A stretch of DNA of 5,964 nt from an uncultured Lachnobacterium sp. (GTDB lineage: Bacteria; Bacillota; Clostridia; Lachnospirales; Lachnospiraceae): contig URYB01000169.1 in NCBI GenBank assembly GCA_900552085.1, positions 1-5,964 of the forward strand, in the 5' to 3' direction. Below are positions 1 through 5,964 of this stretch, one piece after another. The notes beneath the pieces were generated by a model. That model was given only the letters and a program-made list of their open reading frames with translations. It ran no database searches and was not told the origin of the DNA. A program made the translations under genes and the position numbers. The stretch's first letter is position 1. Each line of letters starts with the position of its first letter.

Positions 1-686
1 CCATAATAAGCATTCGCACCGTGCTTGCGGAAGAAATGCTTATCGCGGATACAATCCGGTGCCGGCTGCACCTTCGGATTGATCAGTTCGGTACGAGTTG
101 CCATCTTTGCAACTTCCTCTAAGACAACGGCATTGTGCACTGCCTCTGCCGCATCCTTGCCCCATGTAAACGGGCCATGGTTCGTACAGAGCACGCCCGG
201 TGTGTAAACCGGATTGATGCCTCTTGTCTCAAAGGTTTCAATGATGACTTTTCCGGTATTGGTCTCGTATGCCTCGTCAATCTCTTCCGGTGTGAGGCTG
301 CGCGCACATGGGATCGGTCCAAAGAAATAATCCGCATGAGTCGTTCCGTAAAGCGGAATATCCCTTCCTGCCTGTGCCCAGGAAGTTGCCTCCGGAGAAT
401 GGGTATGTACCACGCCTCCGATATCCGGATACTTTTTGTACAGTTCGAGATGGGTTGGTGTGTCGGATGATGGCTTTAAATCGCCCTCGATTTTATTTCC
501 CTCTAAATCCATAACCACCATATCGTCCGGTGTCAGTTTATCGTAATCCACTCCGCTTGGCTTGATGACAAAGTAGCCGCTCTCACGGTCAATCCCGCTG
601 ACATTGCCCCATGTATAAGTGATCAAGCCTCTGCGCGGCAATTCCATGTTTGCCTCATAAACCTGTTTTTTTAATTCCTCTAACAT
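1..686 (-). CDS. araD: L-ribulose-5-phosphate 4-epimerase AraD (3' end cut by window edge)
   Basis: This cytoplasmic zinc enzyme converts L-ribulose 5-phosphate to D-xylulose 5-phosphate, the last step of L-arabinose catabolism. About 229 residues are visible, and the reading ends at HGANAYYG, where E. coli AraD (231 aa) ends in a similar YYGQ. Only the final codon or two and the stop are therefore missing. It is a class II aldolase/epimerase fold protein. TWGNVS lies near residue 25, KPSG near 42 and SSDTPTH near 73-79. The metal ligands HTH are at about 94-96 with a further His at about 170 (NHGPF), the catalytic Asp of THADY is at about 119, and Tyr is at about 228. All match known E. coli positions within one residue. 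The ATG at 686 follows an AAAGGA ribosome site (700-695) at 8 bases. It is the third enzyme gene of the operon, 67 bases after the kinase stop. No defects are seen. Confidence 0.96.
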   Translation of the reverse strand, partial: MLEELKKQVYEANMELPRRGLITYTWGNVSGIDRESGYFVIKPSGVDYDKLTPDDMVVMDLEGNKIEGDLKPSSDTPTHLELYKKYPDIGGVVHTHSPEATSWAQAGRDIPLYGTTHADYFFGPIPCARSLTPEEIDEAYETNTGKVIIETFETRGINPVYTPGVLCTNHGPFTWGKDAAEAVHNAVVLEEVAKMATRTELINPKVQPAPDCIRDKHFFRKHGANAYY

Positions 687-712
687 GATTTCCATCCTTT
701 CTATATCCACAA

Positions 713-737
713 AATCCGCCGCTGGAAACGACGGATT
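713..737 (-). promoter_or_regulatory. Hairpin in the araB-araD gap
   Basis: In the minus-strand transcript the arms AATCCGTCG (737-729) and CGGCGGATT (721-713) pair over 9 bp with one G-U, around a 7-base loop. The 3' arm runs into only a short T tract (714-711) followed by GTGG, so it is a poor terminator. It starts 17 bases after the kinase stop and ends 27 bases before the araD start, leaving the araD ribosome site free. It may be a partial attenuator or an mRNA processing/stability element. The structure is read directly; the role is inferred. Confidence 0.4.
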
Positions 738-753
738 CTGCTTATTTATTATT

Positions 754-2367
754 TTATAAATGTTCTACTGCTGCACGCTCAATCGCAAGTCCTTCGTTGT
801 AGCGTTTTAAGAACTGGTCAAAGCCTTCCACATCGGCAGGAACCGGATCTTCCGTCACGCCCTCCTGACCGCCAAAGACTCTCTTGCTCAGATAATCGGC
901 AAGGCTCTCGCCCTCTTCTTTCTGAGCCATGTAAGCTGCAAGAAGTGCGATACCCAATGCGCCACCCTCACCTGCCGTCTCCATAACGGAAACCGGTGTA
1001 TCAATGGCTGCTGCCATGATGCGCTGGCCGACTACCGGAGTCTTAAACAGACCGCCGTGGCCGTACATCTTGTCGATCTGTACGCCTTCCTCTTTGAGCA
1101 GGATATCCAGACCATCTTTCAATGCGCCCAGTGCCGTGAATAAGTGCACACGCATAAAATTTGCAAGATTAAATTTTGCATCCGGTGTACGGGCAAACAG
1201 AGGTCTTCCCTCATCAAATGCGGTGATTCCCTCACCGGAAAAATAGTTGTATGCCAAAAGGCCGCCACAATCTGCGTCACCTTCGAGTGCCTTGTTATAT
1301 AAAACGGAAAACAGCTCATTCTTGTCGATCTTCATGCCAAAGCTGTTTGCAAATTCTTCAAACAGATTCACCCATGCATTCAGGTCGGATGTGCAGTTGT
1401 TGCAATGCGCCATGGCAACTGCTTCTCCGGATGGTGTGGTCACCAGATCGATCTCCGTGTGCACATTCTTTAATGCCTTTTCCAGTACAATCATAGCAAA
1501 TACAGAAGTACCTGCGGATACGTTTCCAGTGCGGACAGCCACACTGTTGGTTGCTGCCATACCGGTTCCGGCATCACCTTCCGGCGGACATACCGGAATT
1601 CCTGCTTCCAGTTCGCCATCAGTATCGAGAAGCTTTGCGCCTTCTGCGGTCAGTGTTCCTGCATTTTCTCCGGCAACAAGAACCTTTGGCAGAATGTCAC
1701 GGAGTGACCAGTCAAAGCCGTATGGTTTTGCCAGTGCATCGAACTTGTCGAGCATTGTTGCATCATAATCTTTTGTATTGCTGTCGATTGGGAACATTCC
1801 GGATGCATCACCCACGCCGAGTACCTTTTCCCCGGTCAGTTTCCAGTGGATAAATCCTGCAAGTGTGGTGAAAAATGCGATATCCTTCACATGCTCCTCT
1901 TTGTTTAACATTGCCTGATACAGATGCGCAATGCTCCAGCGCTGTGGAATGTTATAAGAAAATTCCTTTGTCAGCGCGGCAGCCGCTTCCTCTGTGATTG
2001 TATTGCGCCATGTGCGGAACGGCACGAGAAGCTCCCCAGCCTTATCGAATGCCAGATATCCGTGCATCATGGCAGAAAATCCAATCGCACGGATTTTTGT
2101 CAGTGTCACGCCATACTGATTTTTTACGTCTTTTTTCAGATCCTGATAGCAGTCCTGCAGACCACCCCAGATATCGTCCATGGTATAGGTCCAGATTCCG
2201 TGATCGAGGCGGTTTTCCCATTCATGACTGCCGGATGCGATTGGTGTATGGTTCGCATCGGTCAGTACCGCCTTGATACGTGTGGAGCCAAATTCAATTC
2301 CGAGAAATGTTTTCCCGGACACGATCTCGTCTTTTCTTTCCACTGTTTCTACCTCTCTTTCTGCCAT
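754..2367 (-). CDS. araB: Ribulokinase, FGGY carbohydrate kinase family (AraB/AraK role)
   Basis: The likely reaction is ATP-dependent phosphorylation of L-ribulose to L-ribulose 5-phosphate, linking AraA to AraD. The protein is 537 aa from the ATG at 2367. Numbering residues from the GTG six bases upstream, the phosphate loop GIEFGSTRIKAVL is at 25-37, the probable catalytic-base motif PEGDAGTGM is at 264-272 (Asp267), and the C-terminal nucleotide-binding part has GHGGLFKT (438-445) and ETAGEGGALG (465-474). About 20 charged residues precede the FGGY fold. The sequence does not resemble classical E. coli AraB closely. It looks like the clostridial/Bacteroides kinases often labelled xylulokinase, including the AraK ribulokinase described in Clostridium acetobutylicum; this is recalled resemblance, not an alignment. 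Its place between araA and araD supports ribulokinase over xylulokinase. Start choice: GTG 2373 is possible, but AAGG (2380-2377) lies 9 bases from ATG 2367 and only 3 from the GTG. Confidence 0.88.
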   Translation of the reverse strand: MAEREVETVERKDEIVSGKTFLGIEFGSTRIKAVLTDANHTPIASGSHEWENRLDHGIWTYTMDDIWGGLQDCYQDLKKDVKNQYGVTLTKIRAIGFSAMMHGYLAFDKAGELLVPFRTWRNTITEEAAAALTKEFSYNIPQRWSIAHLYQAMLNKEEHVKDIAFFTTLAGFIHWKLTGEKVLGVGDASGMFPIDSNTKDYDATMLDKFDALAKPYGFDWSLRDILPKVLVAGENAGTLTAEGAKLLDTDGELEAGIPVCPPEGDAGTGMAATNSVAVRTGNVSAGTSVFAMIVLEKALKNVHTEIDLVTTPSGEAVAMAHCNNCTSDLNAWVNLFEEFANSFGMKIDKNELFSVLYNKALEGDADCGGLLAYNYFSGEGITAFDEGRPLFARTPDAKFNLANFMRVHLFTALGALKDGLDILLKEEGVQIDKMYGHGGLFKTPVVGQRIMAAAIDTPVSVMETAGEGGALGIALLAAYMAQKEEGESLADYLSKRVFGGQEGVTEDPVPADVEGFDQFLKRYNEGLAIERAAVEHL

Positions 2368-2368
2368 A

Positions 2369-2403
2369 AACACCTGCCTTTGCGGCTTGCAAAAGCAGGT
2401 GTT
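2369..2403 (-). promoter_or_regulatory. Intercistronic hairpin covering the araB ribosome binding site
   Basis: In the minus-strand RNA the arm at 2403-2389 pairs with 2383-2369 for 15 bp with a single G-U and no bulge, closing a 5-base loop (AAGCC, 2388-2384). The 3' arm contains both candidate Shine-Dalgarno elements, AAGG (2380-2377) and AGG (2375-2373), and ends one base before the kinase ATG. The 5' arm begins 9 bases after the araA stop codon, within the footprint of a terminating ribosome. The geometry suggests translational coupling of the kinase to AraA. There is no real U tract after it (only UUU, then the AUG), so a terminator is unlikely. The pairing is certain; the function is inferred. 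Confidence 0.6.
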
Positions 2404-2412
2404 ACATACCTT

Positions 2413-3909
2413 TTATCTGTAGAATACTTCTCCAAGCATCAGATCGCGCTTGAAGTCACGGATCTTGGTATCTTTGTCAATGTATACAGCTTCAATGCCC
2501 ATAGCTGCTGCCCAGTCGCCCATCTGCTCTGCAGTCAGGTCGTAGGTGAATGCGGTATGGTGTGCGCCGCCTGCAAGGATCCATGCCTCTGCGCCTGTGT
2601 AGATATCCGGTTCCGGAGTCCAGAAGTTGGTTGCGGTCGGAAGTTTTGGCATTGGCTTTTCGGTCTTCTTGCACTCTACATCGTTGATGATGAGACGGAA
2701 ACGGTTGCCCAGATCGATGAGGGATGTTGCGATTCCGTGTCCTTCCTTGGATGTAAATACAAGTCTTGCCGGGTCTTCCCTGTCGCCCATGGAAAGTGGC
2801 TGGCACTTGATGCTGATCGGACCGTCTGCGATGGACGGGCAGATCTCAAGCATGTGTGCTTCAAGAATTCCTTCTTTGCCTTTTACAAGGTTGTATGTAT
2901 AATCTTCCAGCATGGATGTTCCCTTTGCATCCTTCATACCTGCAGTCATCACTTTCATGAGACGTACCATGGCTGCAACTTTCCAGTCACCTTCTGCTCC
3001 AAAGCCATAGCCTTTTTCCATCAGTCTCTGGATAGCAAGTCCCGGAAGCTGCTGTAATGCGCCGAGATCTCCGAAGTGGGTAACGATTGCCTGATAGTTT
3101 TTCTCCTGTAAGAAACGCTCAAATCCGAGTTCGATCTGTGCCTGTACAGCTACATGTTTCTTGAACTCTTCCGGATCTCTTCCCTCGAGTAAGATCTCAT
3201 ATTTGTCGTAATATTCATCTACAAGTGCGTTGGTATCGGACTGGGATACGGCTGCAACAGACTCTGCGATCTCGTTTACCGGATAAGCATCTACTTCCCA
3301 GCCGAACTTGATCTGTGCTTCTACCTTATCGCCCTCGGTAACGGCTACGTTTCTCATGTTGTCTGCGACACGCATAACACGGATATGGCTGCTCTCTACG
3401 ATGCCGACTGCGGTACGCATCCAGCTTGCAATCTTGTCAACAACAACCGGATCGGTCCAGTGTCCGACAACGACCTTACGCTCCATACGCATACGGCTTA
3501 CGATATGACCATACTCTCTGTCTCCGTGTGCAGACTGGTTTTCATTCATGAAATCCATGTCGATACTGTCATATGGAAGTTCCTCATTGAACTGTGTATG
3601 CAGATGCATCAGAGGTTTTCTGTACTCCTGCAGTCCGAGAATCCAGGACTTTGCCGGAGAGAAGGTGTGCATCCAGGTGATCACACCGGCACAGTTCTCA
3701 TCGTTGTTTGCCTCGTTAAATGTCTTGCGGATCAGCTCGTTTGTGATCAGGGTTGGCTTCCATACGATCTCATATGGTAAAACGCCTGTCTTGTTTAACT
3801 CATCTACAATCTGTTTGGAATGCTGGGCTACCTTTGCCAGACATTCATCTCCATACAGATCCTGTGATCCTGTGCAAAACCAAAATTTATAATCCTTACT
3901 TAACAGCAT
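2413..3909 (-). CDS. araA: L-arabinose isomerase AraA
   Basis: This cytoplasmic Mn2+-dependent enzyme interconverts L-arabinose and L-ribulose, the first step of the pathway. It is 498 aa, essentially the family length (E. coli 500 aa), and shows the family pattern from end to end: FCTGSQDLYG near the N-terminus (11-20), WMHTFSPAK (79-87), HLHTQFN (102-108), GDLGALQQLPG (280-290), GAEGDWK (304-310), EDYTY (335-339), HMLEICPSI (352-360) and LAGGAHHTAF (445-454). The metal ligands expected from E. coli AraA (two Glu, two His) correspond to Glu306, Glu335, His352 and His450 or 451. The ATG at 3909 has a strong AAGGAGG ribosome site (3923-3917) at 7 bases. It is the first enzyme gene of the operon, directly behind its own promoter and an AraR-type operator. 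No frameshift or missing residue is seen. Confidence 0.98.
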   Translation of the reverse strand: MLLSKDYKFWFCTGSQDLYGDECLAKVAQHSKQIVDELNKTGVLPYEIVWKPTLITNELIRKTFNEANNDENCAGVITWMHTFSPAKSWILGLQEYRKPLMHLHTQFNEELPYDSIDMDFMNENQSAHGDREYGHIVSRMRMERKVVVGHWTDPVVVDKIASWMRTAVGIVESSHIRVMRVADNMRNVAVTEGDKVEAQIKFGWEVDAYPVNEIAESVAAVSQSDTNALVDEYYDKYEILLEGRDPEEFKKHVAVQAQIELGFERFLQEKNYQAIVTHFGDLGALQQLPGLAIQRLMEKGYGFGAEGDWKVAAMVRLMKVMTAGMKDAKGTSMLEDYTYNLVKGKEGILEAHMLEICPSIADGPISIKCQPLSMGDREDPARLVFTSKEGHGIATSLIDLGNRFRLIINDVECKKTEKPMPKLPTATNFWTPEPDIYTGAEAWILAGGAHHTAFTYDLTAEQMGDWAAAMGIEAVYIDKDTKIRDFKRDLMLGEVFYR

Positions 3910-3960
3910 ATTTGTTCCTCCTTATTCCTTTTCTTACCCTCATATTTTTGATATCTTTAG

Positions 3961-3988
3961 TTTATAACTTGTACGCATGTATTTACAA
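3961..3988 (-). promoter_or_regulatory. Predicted sigma-A promoter of araA-araB-araD
   Basis: On the minus strand, TTGTAA (3988-3983) and TATAAA (3966-3961) are separated by 16 bases, giving a plausible -35/-10 pair. Initiation would fall near 3954, leaving a leader of about 45 bases before the araA ATG. Both boxes are embedded in or touch the palindromic operator described separately, as expected of a repressor-controlled promoter. No start site has been measured. Confidence 0.6.
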
Positions 3989-3991
3989 GTT
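3966..3991. promoter_or_regulatory. Putative AraR operator at the araA promoter
   Basis: A perfect 8-bp inverted repeat, AACTTGTA (3966-3973) and TACAAGTT (3984-3991), is separated by 10 bases. Each arm matches the half-site of the known B. subtilis AraR operator (A-N-TTGT-N-C and its complement), but there the two halves are adjacent in a 16-bp site. The same AACTTGTA motif recurs in front of araR, which supports AraR as the ligand. Binding would cover the -35 box and abut the -10 box of the araA promoter. Confidence 0.6.
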
Positions 3992-4065
3992 GTTTTTCAT
4001 AAGGATTTTTAACAAAAATGTTGCTAATTACCGCTTTTTATTCCTTATCTTTTTAGCATTTTGCA

Positions 4066-4088
4066 CAAATAAAATATCGTTTTATTTG
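4066..4088. repeat. AT-rich perfect inverted repeat downstream of araR
   Basis: CAAATAAAA (4066-4074) and TTTTATTTG (4080-4088) form a perfect 9-bp inverted repeat around TATCG, 23 bases past the araR stop. As RNA it would be a weak stem with almost no GC and no U tract following on the minus strand, so at best it is a poor araR terminator. It could equally be a protein-binding palindrome upstream of the araA promoter. I cannot assign it. Confidence 0.35.
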
Positions 4089-4111
4089 ATACTACTTTAC
4101 CAAAACTCCCT

Positions 4112-5200
4112 TTATTTACAGGAATTTCCTTCCACAAGCACAGGTTGTATGAGCACACTTTCTCCCTCTTCCTTTCCATCGTTCTTAACCATGGATAAAA
4201 GAAGATCTGCCGCCATTGCCCCAAGCTTTTCCTGTGGATGATCTATGGTTGTCAAACGCAGTCCTTCCCTGTTTGCAAGCGTGCAATTATCATATCCGGT
4301 GACGGAGATGTCCTCCGGAATGCGTAGTCCTTCTTCCTGCAATGCACGTATTACCTGCTGTGCTGTCTGATCGTTATAGCAGACCACTGCATCCATCGGC
4401 TTTTTTCCTGCTGCCATACTGCGAATCGTTTCGTATGGATGAATTCTTCGGTCCTCGGTATGAAACCAGACAACCTTGTCCGGATCATAGAGGATTCCCG
4501 CTTCCTGCAATGCCCTGACATACCCCTTATGCCGATTCTGCCCCTGCATGTCATCCGCTTTAAAAACGCCCACTATGTCCTTGTGTCCCCGGTCGATCAG
4601 ATACTTTGTGATCATATAACCGCCCTGACAATCATCCATAAGCACATGTGGTTTATCCATCATTTGTGGAAAACAGCCCTGAATAAAGACATACGGAATA
4701 TGAAATTTTTCCAGCTGCTCATACAGATTCATATGCCGACAGAAAATCTGACTCTTACTCGGTTCAATAATGACACCATCGACCCCTTTGTTTAACAGAT
4801 CCTGCAGACATTCCGCCTCTCTGGATCGGGAATTCTTCGTATTTTTTAAGACAATGCTGTATCCCGCCCCGGTCAACACATCATCAATTCCCTGTATAAC
4901 ACGCGGAAAAATGTAATCCGACAAATACGTTGTCACCACCGCAATATTCTTTGACGGCTGTACATGTCTAACCATTTCCGAGCAAAATGTCCCGCGTCCA
5001 TGCTCTGCATATATATATCCTGCATTCTGTAACATAGAAAGTGCTTTGCGCACGGTCTGCCGGCTGATCTGGTATTGCGCGGACAATTCATTTTCCGATG
5101 GGAGTTTATCCCCGGCGTGAATCTCCCCTGCCAAAATCTTTGCTTTTAAATCTTCCATCAACTGAAAATATTTCAGTTGCTTTCCTTCATTTGCCCCCAT
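4112..5200 (-). CDS. araR: Arabinose operon repressor AraR (GntR DNA-binding domain, LacI/GalR sensor domain)
   Basis: This is a transcriptional repressor expected to release DNA when L-arabinose binds. From ATG 5200 it is 362 aa. Numbering from the upstream ATG 5218, a GntR-type winged helix occupies about 16-80, with LPSENELSAQYQISRQTVRKAL (39-60) as helix-turn-helix and GRGTF (74-78) as wing. A periplasmic-binding-like LacI/GalR sensor domain starts near NIAVVTTYLSDYIFPRVIQG (91-110) and includes GVDGVIIEPS (145-154) and SVTGYDN (305-311). This fusion is the hallmark of B. subtilis AraR; other GntR-LacI fusions exist, but the adjacent ara genes settle the choice. Start: ATG 5200 has GTGAGGA at a good distance, while ATG 5218 has only a weak GAGAG and would add six residues before the conserved domain. 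It is transcribed ahead of araA with a 202-base gap, probably from its own promoter with autorepression. Confidence 0.93.
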   Translation of the reverse strand: MGANEGKQLKYFQLMEDLKAKILAGEIHAGDKLPSENELSAQYQISRQTVRKALSMLQNAGYIYAEHGRGTFCSEMVRHVQPSKNIAVVTTYLSDYIFPRVIQGIDDVLTGAGYSIVLKNTKNSRSREAECLQDLLNKGVDGVIIEPSKSQIFCRHMNLYEQLEKFHIPYVFIQGCFPQMMDKPHVLMDDCQGGYMITKYLIDRGHKDIVGVFKADDMQGQNRHKGYVRALQEAGILYDPDKVVWFHTEDRRIHPYETIRSMAAGKKPMDAVVCYNDQTAQQVIRALQEEGLRIPEDISVTGYDNCTLANREGLRLTTIDHPQEKLGAMAADLLLSMVKNDGKEEGESVLIQPVLVEGNSCK

Positions 5201-5229
5201 AGTGTTCCTCACTTGCATGTTTTGCTCTC

Positions 5230-5249
5230 AACTTGTATCAAACTTGTAT
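5230..5249. promoter_or_regulatory. Tandem AraR-type half-sites between the araR promoter and araR
   Basis: AACTTGTAT occurs twice in direct orientation, at 5230-5238 and 5241-5249, offset by 11 bp or about one helical turn. The core equals the half-site of the araA operator. The second copy abuts the predicted araR -10 box (5255-5250), so an occupied site would block araR transcription. An inverted, weaker half-site TTCAAGTT (5277-5284) overlaps the predicted -35 box. More distant copies lie at 5300-5306 (GCTTGTA) and 5335-5341 (TACAAGT). Autoregulation is inferred. Confidence 0.5.
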
Positions 5250-5281
5250 ATTATACTATACACTTTATTTCACTTTTTCAA
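5250..5281 (-). promoter_or_regulatory. Predicted araR promoter
   Basis: A perfect -10 hexamer TATAAT (5255-5250) lies about 50 bases upstream of the araR ATG at 5200. The best upstream box is TTGAAA (5281-5276), but the spacing is 20 bases, longer than ideal. Less canonical -10 readings within the overlapping TATAGTATAAT stretch would give 15 or 17 bases. The exact promoter is uncertain, but the location is well supported. Confidence 0.5.
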
Positions 5282-5359
5282 GTTGTTTTTTCTGTGTAAG
5301 CTTGTACTTTCCCAAAATATAATCCGCACCTCTTTACAAGTCTGCCTTTTCTATACAAC

Positions 5360-5409
5360 AAAAACCTTCTGCATGGAAGCTGTTTTACAAGCTTTTCCAT
5401 ACAGAAGGT
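5360..5409 (-). terminator. Rho-independent terminator of coaBC
   Basis: In the minus-strand transcript the arm at 5409-5395 pairs with 5378-5364 over 15 bp with one G-U (ACCTTCTG and CAGAAGGT form the base). Three further pairs are possible past a two-base bulge. The stem is followed at once by a U tract (5364-5360) and then GUUG. It begins 31 bases after the coaBC stop codon, as expected for an intrinsic terminator, and it separates coaBC from the arabinose genes. Confidence 0.85.
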
Positions 5410-5440
5410 CCTCCTATATTTTTGAACAGTTTTCCATCTG

Positions 5441-5964
5441 TTACTGCATCTTTTGTAAAATTTCACTGACAATGGCTGCTGCAACATCCGCTTTGCTCAT
5501 AATTTCAAGCTGACGGCAATCATCCTTTGTAATCAAAGTCACAATATTTGTATCTGTTCCAAATCCGGCTCCGGCTACTTTCAGATTGTTTGCAACAATC
5601 ATGTCCACATTTTTCTTTGCCAGTTTTATTCTGGAATTTTCAAGCATATTCTCGGTTTCCATGGAAAATCCGCAGATAAATTGTTCCTCTCTGTGATGTG
5701 CTCCAAGAAAGGCTAAAATATCTTCAGTACGTTCTAATTTCAACGTTGTATCTGCATCCTTTTTCTTTACTTTCTCATCCGCTGGATCCGATGGTCTGTA
5801 ATCTGCCACGGCAGCGGTTTTAATAATAATATCCTGCTGATCCGCTGTCTCCTTTACTGCTTCTGCCATATCTGCTGCTGACACAACCGGAACGACCTTT
5901 ACAAACGGCGGCGGAGTGATTGCCACCGGTCCCGTAATCAGTGTCACTTCCGCTCCACGGCGCA
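5441..5964 (-). CDS. coaBC: CoaBC, C-terminal phosphopantothenate-cysteine ligase part (5' end outside window)
   Basis: CoaBC (Dfp) is the bifunctional cytoplasmic enzyme of coenzyme A synthesis: ligase (CoaB) joins cysteine to 4'-phosphopantothenate and decarboxylase (CoaC) makes 4'-phosphopantetheine. Only about 174 C-terminal residues are visible, all in the CoaB domain. They open with RRGAEVTLITGPV, the nucleotide-fold region, followed by TAAVADYRPSDPADEKVKKK. That carries the conserved A-x-V-A-D-(F/Y)-R-P and the lysine-rich K-x-K-K motif that holds the essential CoaB lysine. Then come LERTEDIL, GFSMETENMLENSRIKLAKK and MIVANN, all typical of the family. The flavoprotein CoaC half and the CoaB asparagine that handles the acyl-cytidylate intermediate lie beyond the window. 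A GTG at 5947 is in frame but internal, not a start. It has no functional link to arabinose use and ends at its own terminator. Confidence 0.95.
   Translation of the reverse strand, partial: RRGAEVTLITGPVAITPPPFVKVVPVVSAADMAEAVKETADQQDIIIKTAAVADYRPSDPADEKVKKKDADTTLKLERTEDILAFLGAHHREEQFICGFSMETENMLENSRIKLAKKNVDMIVANNLKVAGAGFGTDTNIVTLITKDDCRQLEIMSKADVAAAIVSEILQKMQ

Noticed and set aside
2369..2403. araA-araB hairpin as an intrinsic terminator
   Set aside because: The stem is followed by only three U residues before the kinase AUG, so efficient intrinsic termination is not expected.
1924..3057. Long plus-strand open frame (377 codons) antisense to the kinase and araA genes
   Set aside because: It overlaps two unmistakable genes on the other strand, its translation is rich in Cys and His with no recognisable domain, and no ribosome site precedes it. 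It is a shadow of the minus-strand codon pattern.
3896..3943. Possible 15-codon leader peptide overlapping the araA start on the minus strand
   Set aside because: An ATG at 3943 opens a short frame ending inside araA, but it has no ribosome site and contains the araA Shine-Dalgarno itself. There are no regulatory codon runs or attenuator pairs.
4020..4045. Candidate CcpA cre site around AAAAAGCGGTAATTA on the minus strand
   Set aside because: Against the TGNAARCGNWWWCA consensus it misses the initial TG and the final CA, so it has too many mismatches to call.
3753..4241. Plus-strand open frame (162 codons) spanning the araR-araA gap
   Set aside because: It runs from antisense of araA through the regulatory gap into antisense of araR. 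It shows no family motif, and its hydrophobic stretch simply reflects AT-rich DNA.
5384..5393. AraR-like TACAAGC in the loop of the coaBC terminator
   Set aside because: It is a single isolated half-site, explained by the terminator hairpin and far from either ara promoter.
5441..5947. coaBC read as a short complete gene starting at GTG 5947
   Set aside because: The frame stays open to the window edge with typical CoaB residues (RRGAE) before that codon, so it is the tail of a longer gene.

Overview
The window carries most of an L-arabinose catabolic operon from a Gram-positive Firmicute, with the tail of an unrelated coenzyme A gene upstream. Moderate GC, a GntR/LacI-type AraR repressor, strong AGGAGG-type ribosome sites, AT-rich intergenic regions and the araA-kinase-araD sequences suggest a gut Clostridia member, most likely Lachnospiraceae. 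That placement is inference from sequence flavour, not a phylogeny. Every real gene is on the minus strand, so transcription runs from high to low coordinates.

Layout in transcription order: the C-terminal part of coaBC (5964 to 5441) ends at a rho-independent terminator (5409-5360). A 240-base regulatory region follows, then araR (5200-4112). A 202-base region holds the araA promoter with an overlapping operator-like palindrome. Then come araA (3909-2413), a ribulokinase gene of the FGGY family (2367-754) and araD (686 to the window edge, lacking only the last one or two codons). The araA-araB and araB-araD gaps are 45 and 67 bases, and each contains a hairpin.

The three enzymes form one pathway. 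AraA converts L-arabinose to L-ribulose, the kinase makes L-ribulose 5-phosphate, and AraD epimerises it to D-xylulose 5-phosphate for the pentose phosphate or phosphoketolase route. AraR is expected to repress the operon and itself until arabinose binds. AACTTGTA-type half-sites, enriched in both regulatory gaps and overlapping both predicted promoters, fit that model.

I found no mobile element, CRISPR array, RNA gene, phage gene or previously undescribed system. The most interesting signals are regulatory: a 15-bp hairpin that buries the ribosome binding site of the kinase gene, and a widely spaced AraR-type operator unlike the compact Bacillus subtilis site.
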